The notes beneath the pieces were generated by a model that saw only the letters and a program-made list of their open reading frames with translations, was not told the origin of the DNA and did no database searches. From the NCBI RefSeq assembly GCF_016901775.1, contig NZ_JACJKW010000021.1, forward strand, positions 1 through 46,213: 46,213 nucleotides of DNA, written 5' to 3'. This document shows positions 16,505 through 24,433 of this stretch, piece by piece (position 1 is the stretch's first letter; each line of letters starts with the position of its first letter). The DNA comes from Intestinimonas butyriciproducens. GTDB taxonomy: Bacteria; Bacillota; Clostridia; Oscillospirales; Butyricicoccaceae. The position numbers were made by a program, and so were the translations under genes.

Positions 16505-16593
16505 CAGGGGTGCTGGTTCTGATACCGGCTGAGAGACGGGAGCACCGTCAACCCTCAAACCTGATCTGGGTAATGCCAGCGTAGGAAGAGATC
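16505..16593 (+). ncRNA. TPP riboswitch (THI element)
   Basis: Contains the hallmark GGGGTGCTGG, GGCTGAGAGA pyrimidine-sensor segment, ACCCTCAAACCTGATCTGGG and TAATGCCAGCGTAGGAA. It lies between the promoter and a terminator, so bound thiamine pyrophosphate should favour termination and shut off thiT. Confidence 0.95.
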
Positions 16594-16646
16594 ATCATGG
16601 GCTTTGTTCCGCTGCCGGGTATGGCAGCGGCTGCACGCCGCCTTTC

Positions 16647-16676
16647 ATCGCGGGCATTGTTCCCGCGATTTTTTTT
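16647..16676 (+). terminator. Riboswitch-controlled terminator
   Basis: ATCGCGGG/CCCGCGAT stem with 7-nt loop and seven or more U, 31 nt before the thiT start codon: the expression platform of the TPP riboswitch. Confidence 0.88.
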
Positions 16677-16706
16677 ATGCCTTCGGGGAAAGAAAGGATG
16701 GGTACG

Positions 16707-17261
16707 ATGCAGAAAAACAACACAAGAAGACTGACCGAAAGCGCCATTATGGTGGCCCTGGCCGCCGTTCTGGCCATGGTGAAGGTGTGGGAGATGCCCC
16801 TGGGCGGTTCGGTGACCGCCGCTTGTATGGCTCCCATCATCTTCATCGCCTTGCGCTATGGGGCCAAATGGGGCCTGCTCACCGGATTGGTCTTTGCCGT
16901 CATTCAGATGATTGAGGGCTTCTGGGCTCCGCCGGTGCGCACGCTGCTGTGGTTCTTTTTGGTAGTGATGCTGGATTATGTGCTGCCCTTCGGCCTGCTG
17001 GGCCTGGCCCCCATTGTGGCCCGCCGGTTCAAAAACGCCGTGGTGGGTGCAGGCGTGGCTACGGTGGCCGTGTGCGTCATCCGGTTTCTGTGCCACTTCC
17101 TCTCGGGCATCATCATCTGGCATACCGGCGATCCCGCTGTGCCCGACTGGGTCTGGTCTCTCACCTATAACGGCACCTTTATGATCCCCGAAACCATCAT
17201 CAACGCCCTGGCCGTGGCCGCGTTGGTGAAGTTTGTGAAACTGCCAAAAGCCAACGGATAA
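16707..17261 (+). CDS. thiT: ECF transporter thiamine-specific S component ThiT
   Basis: Membrane substrate-binding subunit that takes up thiamine with the shared EcfAA'T module (not in this window). The 184-aa product has about six helices. LTESAIMVALAAVLAMVK is the first helix with the EcfT-contact Ala residues. W/Y/H-rich loops (YGAKWGLLTG, GIIIWHTGDPAVPDWVWSLTYNGTFMIPE, given as two parts of the thiamine site) match the YuaJ/ThiT family. ATG 16707 has AAAGGATGG upstream; the nearer ATG at 16698 is too close. The TPP riboswitch confirms the substrate. Confidence 0.92.
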   Translation: MQKNNTRRLTESAIMVALAAVLAMVKVWEMPLGGSVTAACMAPIIFIALRYGAKWGLLTGLVFAVIQMIEGFWAPPVRTLLWFFLVVMLDYVLPFGLLGLAPIVARRFKNAVVGAGVATVAVCVIRFLCHFLSGIIIWHTGDPAVPDWVWSLTYNGTFMIPETIINALAVAALVKFVKLPKANG

Positions 17262-17272
17262 ACAGACAAAAA

Positions 17273-17297
17273 AACCTCCCTGATGGGAGGTTTTTTT
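17273..17297 (+). terminator. Terminator after thiT
   Basis: AACCTCCC-TGAT-GGGAGGTT followed by T's, 11 nt past the stop codon. Confidence 0.88.
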
Positions 17298-17304
17298 GTT
17301 ATGC

Positions 17305-17635
17305 ACCGGGCTTTACAATCCCCCCTTATGGCAGCGGCGGCTCGCCGCCACAAGGGAGGCTTTTTTGCACTTTGCCAGGATTTCACGGGGCCCCTGCCGG
17401 GGGATGGTTTATCACACCCGGAGCAGAAAGGCAAACAACGCATAAAGCCTTCAGCGAGTTTTGGCCGTCCCGACACGGGACCGGCAGCGCAGTATGGGTG
17501 CAGCGTCACGCTGGTCCGGTGGCCGGACGGGTCCGGTAGCCGGACGGCCAGGCGGTGCTGCCGCACCCGATCATGCAACGGGCCTTGGTTCTGTTGCTTA
17601 GCGCGGGAGCGCAGTATGCCAGCGGAGGCACTCCG
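17305..17635. repeat. Repeat-mosaic block
   Basis: No gene. A shortened GC palindrome with GGCGGCTCGCCGCC inside (17318-17365), 25-bp palindrome variant (~17396-17420), H2 copies near 17463, 17499, 17514 and 17530, an H1-like GGTGCTGCCGCACC near 17554, then H1 (17600) and H2 (17622-17635) that touches the antiporter stop codon. Confidence 0.8.
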
Positions 17636-18844
17636 TTAGTCGCCGCTTTTGACAGTGAGGGTGGGTTCATCGGAAGCGGGGAGGGGAGAGCGGCCCATGA
17701 CCAGCTTGAGCAGCACGGGGGTAATCAGGGTGGTGACGATGACCATGGCCACCACCGCCGGGAAGAGGGAGGCGTCCACCAGCCCGGCCTGCTCGCCCTT
17801 CTGTGCCACGATCAGGGCCACCTCGCCACGGGAGATCATGCCCACGCCCACCGCCAGAGAATCATGGGCGGAAAACTTGCACAGCTTGGCTCCCAGGCCG
17901 CAGCCCACCACCTTGGTGGCAATGGCCGTGAGGGTCAGGGCCACAGCAAAGGCGAAAAGGGAAAAAGTGAAGCCATGGAGATCGGTTTCGATGCCCACGC
18001 TGGCGAAAAACACCGGGGAAAAGAGCATATAGGAAGCAATATTGATCTTCCGGGCGATGTAGGGCTGGGCCTCGGCGATGTTGCACAGGATCAGTCCGGC
18101 AAAATAAGCGCCGGTGATGTCGGCGATGCCGAAGAAGTGCTCGGCCGCATAGGACAGAAGCAGGCAGAACACCAGGCCGTAAATGGCGATGCGCCGGTGG
18201 TTGTAATAGGCCTTGCCCAGCTTCTGGAACAGCCGGTAGACCACAAAGCCCACCAGAGCCAGCAGCACGAAAAAGCCCACGATCCGGCCCACCACCATCA
18301 GGGGCTTTACCGAGGGGTCGGTGAAGCTGGTGAGAATGGTGAGCACCACAATGCCCAGAATGTCGTCGATGACGGCAGCGCCCAGGATGGCGGTGCCCAC
18401 TTTGCCCCGGAGACGGCCCAGCTCCCGCAGGGTCTCCACGGTGATGGACACCGAAGTGGCCGCCAGCACAACGCCCACGAACACCGCCCGGAGCATGGCG
18501 TCAACCGTGGCCTGGGGGAAGAACAGCTTATAGCACAGCGAGCCGCCGATGAGGGGCACGATGACGCCGCAGGCGGCGATGAACAGGGAGGTAAGCCCGG
18601 TTTTTTTCAGCTCCTTCAGGTCGGTATCCAGACCGGCCAGGAACATGAGGAAGATGACGCCCAGCTCGGAGGTCTTGAGCAAAAAGTCGGTTTCCACCAC
18701 CATGTTCAGGCAGGTGGGCCCCAGCAGAAGCCCGGCCAAGAGTGCGCCCACCACCGAGGGCAGCTGCACCCGCTGGGAGATCAGGCCGAACACCTTGGTG
18801 GACAGCAGAATGATGGCCAGTGAAAGCAAAAAACGATAATCCAT
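17636..18844 (-). CDS. CPA2-family cation/proton antiporter
   Basis: 402-aa integral membrane protein with ~12 helices, related to NapA/KefB-type Na+/H+ or K+/H+ antiporters. Motifs: LPSVVGALLAGLLLGP near the N-terminus, FLAGLDTDL, GAAVIDDILGIVVL with the Asp-Asp ion-binding pair, ITGAYFAGLILC and GMISRGEVALIVA. No C-terminal TrkA-N domain, so it is the short form. Start 18844 is 7-9 nt after GAAGGG; M54 of the longer frame lies on the ribosome site itself. It likely exports Na+ and aids pH balance; ion specificity unknown. Confidence 0.88.
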   Translation of the reverse strand: MDYRFLLSLAIILLSTKVFGLISQRVQLPSVVGALLAGLLLGPTCLNMVVETDFLLKTSELGVIFLMFLAGLDTDLKELKKTGLTSLFIAACGVIVPLIGGSLCYKLFFPQATVDAMLRAVFVGVVLAATSVSITVETLRELGRLRGKVGTAILGAAVIDDILGIVVLTILTSFTDPSVKPLMVVGRIVGFFVLLALVGFVVYRLFQKLGKAYYNHRRIAIYGLVFCLLLSYAAEHFFGIADITGAYFAGLILCNIAEAQPYIARKINIASYMLFSPVFFASVGIETDLHGFTFSLFAFAVALTLTAIATKVVGCGLGAKLCKFSAHDSLAVGVGMISRGEVALIVAQKGEQAGLVDASLFPAVVAMVIVTTLITPVLLKLVMGRSPLPASDEPTLTVKSGD

Positions 18845-18885
18845 GGGAACCATCCCTTCATCAATGTATGAAAAAAGCATGCAAA

Positions 18886-18914
18886 AGTATCGCATATTTT
18901 TTCTTCCGGCGCAA
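18886..18914 (-). promoter_or_regulatory. Promoter of the antiporter gene
   Basis: Minus strand TTGCGC (18909-18914), 17-bp spacer, GATACT (18886-18891); ~40 nt before the start codon. Confidence 0.65.
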
Positions 18915-19136
18915 GCGCAGATTGCACAAAATTCCGGCGATGAGGGGAAAAATATTAGGATGGAGGGCAAAAAGGGGTCGATGCAGGGCAAAACCGGGCC
19001 GAGGACTGTCAAAAAGATAACAAATCGGCAGGATTTTTCTCATCATCGCCCAAAAACAAAGCAAAGGGGCGAGGAAAGAGCACAAGGGATGCAAAAGGCC
19101 GAACAAAGGGTGCATCCCCATGGACGAAAGGCCCCT

Positions 19137-19165
19137 TTGACAAGGAAAGGAGGAGGGATTACAAT
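19137..19165 (+). promoter_or_regulatory. Orphan promoter pointing into a repeat block
   Basis: Perfect TTGACA (19137-19142), 17-bp spacer, TACAAT (19160-19165). The next plus-strand gene is over 1 kb away. Between the antiporter promoter and this one (18915-19136) I see no gene or motif. Confidence 0.65.
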
Positions 19166-19174
19166 TAAATCGTA

Positions 19175-19977
19175 GCGGCGGCCCAGTGCCTGGGCAGTCA
19201 TACTGCGCTCCCGCGCTGGGCAGGCGGCGTGTCGCCGCTGCCGTACTCTCCCCGGCCGTATGGTTTACGGCCCTCGGTGCTCCGGCTCCGCCGGCAGGGG
19301 CCAGCGTGACGCTGGACCCGTTCCTGTCTCCGGCATCATGCGTTGCCCGGCTTTCTGCTCCGGGTGTGATAAACCATCACCCGGTAGGGGCTTTGATCCA
19401 GTCCTGGCCCAGTGCAGAACCAAGGCCGGCCCAGTGCCTGGGCAGTCATACTGCGCTCCCGCGCTGGGCAGGTTGGTTGAAGAAAGGCAAAGAGGGCGCC
19501 CTTGTGTAAAGGGAGCTGTCGGCGAACGCCGACTGAGGGATTGTGAAGCCGACTGCGCCAGTTAGTCCGGGGTGCGTTGCTTGGTGCGGCAGCACCGTTT
19601 GGGTGCCCAGGAACTGGGCTTGTCCGGCCACCAGACCTCTCAATCCCCCCTGACCACCTGCGGCGGTCTGTCCCCCCTTTACACAAAGGGGGCTTCTTTG
19701 CCCAGGCAAATACAACCGGCAAAGAAAGTATGCGAGGGAGGTATTTTGCCTGCAAATTACGATTTAATCGTTATCTTCCTGCAAAAACAGAGCCGCAGGA
19801 AAACCTGCGGCTCTGGGGGTTCTATGATCGGGTGCGGGAGCGCCGTTTGGCCGTCCGGCCACCGGACTCAGGATTGCACCCTGGCCCCTTCCAAGGCTGG
19901 CGGGCCAGCCTTGGAGCACCGAGGCACAGCAGCCCATACAGCCTTCAGCGAGTTTTGGCCGTCCCGACACGGGACCG
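19175..19977. repeat. Repeat-mosaic block downstream of the orphan promoter
   Basis: No confident gene. GCCCAG-TGC-CTGGGC plus H1 twice (from 19180 and 19432), GGCGGCG-TGT-CGCCGC, CCAGCG-TGA-CGCTGG, 25-bp palindrome (19360-19384), shortened palindrome unit (19497-19542), H1 variants GGTGCGGCAGCACC (~19583) and GGTGCGGGAGCGCC (~19837), and H2 copies to 19976. Confidence 0.8.
19783..19814 (-). terminator. Minus-strand terminator
   Basis: AGAGCCGCAGG/CCTGCGGCTCT, 11-bp perfect stem with AAAA loop; on the minus strand the stem is followed by five U. It lies ~165 nt beyond the small minus-strand ORF at 19978 and could end its transcript. Confidence 0.75.
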
Positions 19978-20124
19978 TTAGCCGGGGGGTTGATCCACTG
20001 CCGACTGGGTCACCACCTGATGAATGGAGGGGGACAGCCGGGTGAGGATGCCGGGTGCAAAATAGCCCGGATGATGGTCTGAGCTGAAAACATCGGGGAA
20101 ATCCCGATGGATGGCGCTGTTCAT
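19978..20124 (-). CDS. Candidate small protein, 48 aa
   Basis: Starts MNSAIHRDFPDVFSSDHHPG and ends SAVDQPPG. The ATG is preceded by GTGAGGTGAAGAAGT, a good ribosome site. Codons end mainly in C or G like neighbouring genes, and a minus-strand terminator lies downstream. The stop codon is 1 nt from an H2 hairpin, the pattern seen at other genes here. It diverges from the phage gene cluster. No family recognised and no membrane segment; it could be a chance frame. Confidence 0.45.
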   Translation of the reverse strand: MNSAIHRDFPDVFSSDHHPGYFAPGILTRLSPSIHQVVTQSAVDQPPG

Positions 20125-20230
20125 ACTTCTTCACCTCACAGCTATTCTGTGCCGAAAGAAGGGGAAAAACCCTGGAAAACCAGCCCAACACACCGTCTGC
20201 ATACGAAGGAATGGAGGGGAAAGGAAAAAT

Positions 20231-20668
20231 ATGAAAAACATCACAATGAATCAAAAACAAATGGATCATCTCCGGCACATCAACCGGGAGATTTTGCAGC
20301 AGAAAAACCGGCTGCAAAAGCTGCGGGCCCTCCAGCAGGGGAGGGTGCGGCAGGCGCCGGGGCTGCCGTCCCTGTCGCCCCAGGATGCCCAGGAACGCTA
20401 TGCCGCCCAGCTCCGGGAGCTGGAGGAAAGCACCGCCCGGCATCTGGAAAAATGCCTGGAGGAAGCCCGGGCCTTGCAGGATTTCATCCAGGGGGTGGAG
20501 GACAGCCAGACCCGGCAGCTGCTCTCCCTGCGCTATCTGGAATGCCTGACCTGGCAGCAGGTGGCCTTCCGCATGGGCTATTGCGACGAGCAGACCCCCC
20601 GCAAGCAGAGCCAAGCCTTTTTCAAAAGGCAGCAGAAGGAGGTGAAGGCCGGTGTCGCCCAGAAGTAA
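20231..20668 (+). CDS. Phage DUF1492/ArpU-like HTH protein
   Basis: 145-aa protein with a long charged coiled-coil N-terminal half (HINREILQQKNRLQKLRALQ; LRELEESTARHLEKCLEEAR) and a C-terminal sigma-70-region-4-like HTH (RQLLSLRYLECLTWQQVAFR followed by MGY). This organisation matches small phage late-gene regulators placed just before the terminase. Start 20231 follows AAAGGAAAAAT; an upstream frame to 20111 lacks a ribosome site. It overlaps the next gene by 17 nt. It may activate the packaging genes. Confidence 0.75.
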   Translation: MKNITMNQKQMDHLRHINREILQQKNRLQKLRALQQGRVRQAPGLPSLSPQDAQERYAAQLRELEESTARHLEKCLEEARALQDFIQGVEDSQTRQLLSLRYLECLTWQQVAFRMGYCDEQTPRKQSQAFFKRQQKEVKAGVAQK

Positions 20669-20900
20669 GCAGCCGCCGGAGGAGCAGGCCCGGAAAATTC
20701 TGGTGGAGGCCAGCCCTCTGGCGGCAAAGCTCCTGCTGGAGGCTTTGCAGGAGGAGGACACCCCTCGCTCGGCCCGGCTGGACTGCGCCAAGGAGGTGCT
20801 CAACCGGGTCTATGGCCGCTCCCAGCAGCTGCTCCCGCCCCGGGAGGAACACCGGCTGGAAGTGGTGCTGGAAGAAGAAGCGGAAAAAGATGCAAAATGA
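20652..20900 (+). CDS. Probable small terminase-associated phage protein
   Basis: 82 aa starting at GTG, with AAGGAGGTGA inside the end of the previous gene. The core ARKILVEASPLAAKLLLEAL followed by DTPRSARLDCAKEVLNRVYG resembles the short helical module often found before terminase large subunits (SARV..A..IL.RVYGK pattern), so it may act as a small terminase subunit. The usual N-terminal HTH is missing. After the stop, 400 bp of repeat mosaic separates it from terL. Confidence 0.6.
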   Translation: MSPRSKQPPEEQARKILVEASPLAAKLLLEALQEEDTPRSARLDCAKEVLNRVYGRSQQLLPPREEHRLEVVLEEEAEKDAK

Positions 20901-21295
20901 GCGGCGGCGGAGTGCCTCCGCTCCCATACTGCGCTGCCGCGCCCGGCAACAGAACCAGGGCTGGCGGCTCGCCGCAGCCGTTCCTGTCTTTGCCTTGGTT
21001 CGTTGTATGCCGCAGGGCAAAGAAAAGCCCCCCTTGTGCAAAGGGGGGACAGCATGGCAGGGCCATGCAGGGGGGATTGACGGCACGCAGCCGCCTGGAT
21101 AATACCAGGTGCCGGGTGTAGGCATGGTCAGCCAGGTACCCTCAATCCCTCAGTCGGCGTTCGCCGACAGCTCCCTTTGCACAAGGGAGCCGTCTTTGCG
21201 GCCCAGCATCCAACCAGCCATAGTGTTATTGCCGGGTGCGGCAGCACCGCCTGGGTCCAGCGGCACGCTGGTCCCGACACCGGACCGCAAAAGGA
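20901..21295. repeat. Repeat-mosaic block inside the phage packaging genes
   Basis: No gene. H2 GCGGAG-TGC-CTCCGC and H1 just after the previous stop, the composite unit in inverted orientation (21027-21196), H1 variant GGTGCGGCAGCACC (~21238), and H2 CCAGCG-GCA-CGCTGG (~21257). Confidence 0.85.
21027..21196 (-). repeat. ~170-bp composite palindromic unit, copy 4 (inverted)
   Basis: As copy 3 but more diverged: the left arm hairpin is GCATGGCAGGGCCATGC and the core reads GCCTGGATAATACCAGGTGC in place of the usual sequence. Confidence 0.82.
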
Positions 21296-21304
21296 GAGTG
21301 AGAA

Positions 21305-22612
21305 ATGAAATTGATTTTAAAACAGCCATCCCCCAGGCAGAGGGAATTTTTGCGGGCCGATACCCGCTTCATCGCCTATGGCGGCGCACGGGGCGGCGGG
21401 AAAAGCTGGGCCGTGCGGCAGAAAGCCCTGCTCATGGCCCTCCGCTATGACGGCATCCGTCTGCTGCTGCTCCGCCGCAGCTATCCCGAACTGCGGGAAA
21501 ACCACATCCTGCCCCTGCGCCATATGGCCGAGCCGGTGGCCGACTACAAGGAGCTGGAAAAAACCCTGGTGTTCCATAACGGCAGCCGTCTCAAATTCGG
21601 CTACTGCGCCAGCGAAGGGGACACCCTTCAGTACCAGGGCCAGGAATACGATGTGATCTTCCTGGACGAGGCCACCCAGTTCACCGAGTACCAGTTTTCC
21701 ACCCTCACCGCCTGCCTGCGAGGGGCCAACCCCTTTCCCAAGCGGATGTATTTTACCTGCAACCCCGGCGGCGTGGGCCATAGCTGGGTCAAGCGCCTGT
21801 TCGTGGACAAGGAATACCGGGGCGTCGAAAACCCTGCCGACTACACCTTCATCCCCGCCCGGGTCTATGACAACAAAGTGCTGATGGAAAGCGACCCCGG
21901 CTATGTGAAGATGCTCCAGAGCCTGCCCAAAGGACTGCGGGAAGCCTGGCTGGAAGGGAAATGGGATCAGTTCGCCGGACAGTTCTTCCCGGAATTTCAG
22001 GAGGACACCCATGTGTGTCAGCCTTTTTCCATCCCGGTGTCCTGGCGGCGGTATTTTGCCATGGACTACGGCCTGGATATGCTGGCCGGGTATTTTATCG
22101 CCCTCAGCCCGGAGGGGAAGGCCGTGGTCTACCGGGAGATCTACGAAAGCGGTCTCATCGTCTCCCAGGCCGCCCAGCGCATCCTGGACTGCCATGAGCC
22201 GGTGGAGTGCTTTCTGGCCCCGCCCGATCTGTGGAACCGGCGGCAGGACACCGGCCGCAGCGTGGCCGAGATCTTTGCCCAGAAGGGCATCTGGCTTGAG
22301 AGGGCGGAAAACGCCCGGGAAAGCGGCTGGATGGATCTGAAAGAATGGCTGCGCCCAGGGGAAAACGGCCCGGCCCTCAGGGTGTTTCCCTGCTGCCATA
22401 ACCTGATCCGCTCTTTGCAGGCCCTCCGTTTTGACCCAAACGGCGGGGGAGACGCCGCCAAAGAGCCCCATGAAGTGACCCATGCCCCCGATGCCCTGCG
22501 GTATTTTGCCGCCGGACGGCCCCGGCCCCCCAAGCCCGAGGAACTGCGCCCTCTCCGGGAGGATTTCCACTTCAAGGGGGAGAAGAAGCACGACCGGGTG
22601 TGGGCGATTTGA
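21305..22612 (+). CDS. Phage terminase large subunit
   Basis: DNA-packaging motor of 435 aa. ATPase: Walker A GGARGGGKS (26-34), Walker B VIFLDEA (117-123), coupling motif TCNPGG (151-156). Nuclease: AMDYGLD (D254, D258) and a late acidic HAPDALRY motif. All key residues are present and the length is normal, so the gene appears functional. AAAGGAGAG precedes the ATG. It probably cuts concatemers and threads DNA through the portal, which here lies 15 kb away (37390). The ATPase resembles phages with T4/SPP1-type terminases. Confidence 0.92.
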   Translation: MKLILKQPSPRQREFLRADTRFIAYGGARGGGKSWAVRQKALLMALRYDGIRLLLLRRSYPELRENHILPLRHMAEPVADYKELEKTLVFHNGSRLKFGYCASEGDTLQYQGQEYDVIFLDEATQFTEYQFSTLTACLRGANPFPKRMYFTCNPGGVGHSWVKRLFVDKEYRGVENPADYTFIPARVYDNKVLMESDPGYVKMLQSLPKGLREAWLEGKWDQFAGQFFPEFQEDTHVCQPFSIPVSWRRYFAMDYGLDMLAGYFIALSPEGKAVVYREIYESGLIVSQAAQRILDCHEPVECFLAPPDLWNRRQDTGRSVAEIFAQKGIWLERAENARESGWMDLKEWLRPGENGPALRVFPCCHNLIRSLQALRFDPNGGGDAAKEPHEVTHAPDALRYFAAGRPRPPKPEELRPLREDFHFKGEKKHDRVWAI

Positions 22613-22684
22613 CGAAAAAGACGATTTCCAAAGGCTATCATACCCTTAGCGGCAAGGCCGCCAATCGGAAAGGAGGAAAAAAGG

Positions 22685-23134
22685 GTGAACCAAGAGAACA
22701 AAACCAAAAGCCTTCCGCAGAGGGAGGACAAAGCGCCGAAAGAAGCCCAGGGTTCCATGAAAATGGAACAGGAGATTCCCCAGCTGCTGGCTGAGCTTCA
22801 GGCCCTGCGCCAGAGGGAGCGGGACTGGGTGTTCCGGGAGGATCTGGAAAAGCTGCGCAAGGCATTCCCGGACATGGCTCTGGAGAGCATCCCCCAGCTG
22901 GGAGACGATTTCCTGAAACTGCGCAGCATGGGCATCGACCCCATCATTGCCTTGCTGGCCATCCGCCAGGCGGAAGAGGTCATGCGTCCGCAGACGCCCC
23001 CCATGATGGGCCCGGCCGACGGCCAGAGCGAAGGGGAGGAAGGGTTTTTCGCCCCGGAAGAGGTGCGCCGCATGACCCCTGAGCAAGTGGAACAGAACCT
23101 GAAAAAAATCGAAAAAAGCCAGCGCCGCTGGTAA
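22685..23134 (+). CDS. Probable phage scaffold protein
   Basis: 149 aa, GTG start with GGAGG upstream. The protein is charged and helical: glutamate/lysine-rich N-terminus, ELQALRQRERDWVFREDLEK, a DDFLKLRSMGIDP motif, a proline/glycine linker, and a terminal basic helix EQNLKKIEKSQRRW. Position directly before the coat gene, size and composition match scaffolding proteins of tailed phages, which bind coat through a basic C-terminal helix. Sequence-level evidence is modest. Confidence 0.65.
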   Translation: MNQENKTKSLPQREDKAPKEAQGSMKMEQEIPQLLAELQALRQRERDWVFREDLEKLRKAFPDMALESIPQLGDDFLKLRSMGIDPIIALLAIRQAEEVMRPQTPPMMGPADGQSEGEEGFFAPEEVRRMTPEQVEQNLKKIEKSQRRW

Positions 23135-23159
23135 ACTGCGAGAGGAGGAATGAACTCTT

Positions 23160-23996
23160 ATGAGTTTCCGTAACTTTATCCCCACCGTCTGGAGCGCCCA
23201 GATGCTCAAGTCCCTGAAAAATGACAATGTGGCCGTGCGCCTGTCCGACGCCCGCTACCGCTCCGATGCCAAGTACGGCGAGGAGATCAAGATCAATGGT
23301 GTGGGCAAGGTGAACATCCGGGATTATGTGAAGGGCGAGCCTTTGAGCCGGGACGGCTGGGAAGACCAGAGCACCCTGATCAAGATCGACCAGCAGAAGT
23401 ATTTCAACTTCGGCGTGGACGATATCGACAAGCGCCAGGCCCAGGGGGATCTGATGGCAGCCCTCCGGGAGGAAGCCAACCTGGCCCTCAGTGAGGCCGC
23501 CGACCGCTATGTGTACAGCTTCTATCCCGAAGCCGGCCAGGTGGTGGAGCAGCAGAGCCTGACTTCCGGCAATGTGCTCAGCACCATCACCGCCGCCATC
23601 AAAGCCCTCTATAAGAACAATGTGCCCAAAAACGCCGCCTTCAGTCTGGAAGTTTCCCCCGATTTCCTGGAGAAAATGCTGCTGGCCGATGTGATCTACG
23701 GCAATCCCAACGGCGATACCTTCAAGAATGGTTTCGTGGGCAGAGTGGGCAAGTGGCTCAATGTGAGCGTGTACATGACCAACAATCTCTGCAAAGAAGA
23801 GGACAAGGACTGCTGCATCCTGCGCACCAAGCGGGCCATCGCCTTTGTGGAGAACATGAGCCAGGTGGAGGCCTACCGCCCCGAGGACAGCTTTGAGGAT
23901 GCACTCAAGGGCCTGCATGTCTACGGCGCCAAGGTGGTGCGCCCCGATGAGATGTGCGTCATCAAGTGCGGCTACGGCGCAGAGGACAAGATCTGA
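23160..23996 (+). CDS. Phage major capsid protein (P22-like coat type)
   Basis: 278-aa protein starting MSFRNFIPTVWSAQMLKSL, the common start of P22/BPP-1-like coat proteins (F.P.VWSA..L..L). FNFGVDDIDKRQAQGDLM and the C-terminal HVYGAKVVRPDEMCVI fit the HK97-fold coat family of podovirus-like phages. No maturation protease or cleaved delta domain is evident. It follows the scaffold gene by 25 bp with GAGGAGG before the ATG and is intact. Confidence 0.82.
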   Translation: MSFRNFIPTVWSAQMLKSLKNDNVAVRLSDARYRSDAKYGEEIKINGVGKVNIRDYVKGEPLSRDGWEDQSTLIKIDQQKYFNFGVDDIDKRQAQGDLMAALREEANLALSEAADRYVYSFYPEAGQVVEQQSLTSGNVLSTITAAIKALYKNNVPKNAAFSLEVSPDFLEKMLLADVIYGNPNGDTFKNGFVGRVGKWLNVSVYMTNNLCKEEDKDCCILRTKRAIAFVENMSQVEAYRPEDSFEDALKGLHVYGAKVVRPDEMCVIKCGYGAEDKI

Positions 23997-24029
23997 AACA
24001 ATACCTTATAAAATAAAGGAGGAATTTCC

Positions 24030-24404
24030 ATGACAAAGATCACAGCCACCGATTGCGTGCGGGACGGTTTTTCTCCCGCCATCCAGTATACCCCCGGGGA
24101 AAATGAGCTGTGGGCCCCGGCGGGGAAGGACGAGCGCACGGTGATTCTGGTGCGCAACGACAGCGGCACAGACTGCGGCGTTACGGTGGAAGCCGGAGAC
24201 GGCCTGCGCAAAAGCATCGGCCCCTTCCACGGCAAGGTGGCAAACGGCCAGGAAGTGGCCATGGTGCTGGACAGCATGCGCTTTAAGAAGCTGGAAGGGG
24301 AACAGAAAGGCGGCTTTGTGCTCAGGCTCTGCGATGGAGAGAATCCGGAGTCTCCCTTCTCCGGCACCGCCGCCGGCGTCAAGTTCGCTGTGGTACGCAC
24401 ATAA
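24030..24404 (+). CDS. Phage head-associated protein of unknown role
   Basis: 124 aa with AAAGGAGG upstream, 33 bp after the coat gene. The sequence looks all-beta: TVILVRNDSGTDCGVTVEAG, then VAMVLDSMRFKKLEG, ending GVKFAVVRT. Small beta proteins after the coat gene are often capsid decoration proteins; that is an inference from position. It is the last gene of this phage segment and is followed by a terminator. Confidence 0.65.
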   Translation: MTKITATDCVRDGFSPAIQYTPGENELWAPAGKDERTVILVRNDSGTDCGVTVEAGDGLRKSIGPFHGKVANGQEVAMVLDSMRFKKLEGEQKGGFVLRLCDGENPESPFSGTAAGVKFAVVRT

Positions 24405-24430
24405 AAAAACGGCCTTCGGGCCGTTTTTTT
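24403..24430. terminator. Bidirectional terminator between phage and R-M genes
   Basis: AAAAAAACGGCC-TTCG-GGCCGTTTTTTT, perfect stem with T tracts both ways, 3 bp from the methyltransferase stop. Confidence 0.92.
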
Positions 24431-24433
24431 ATG

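Noticed and set aside
17555-18823. 422-codon plus-strand frame over the antiporter
   Set aside because: His/Gln/Gly-rich antisense shadow; the minus strand has membrane-protein motifs and a promoter.
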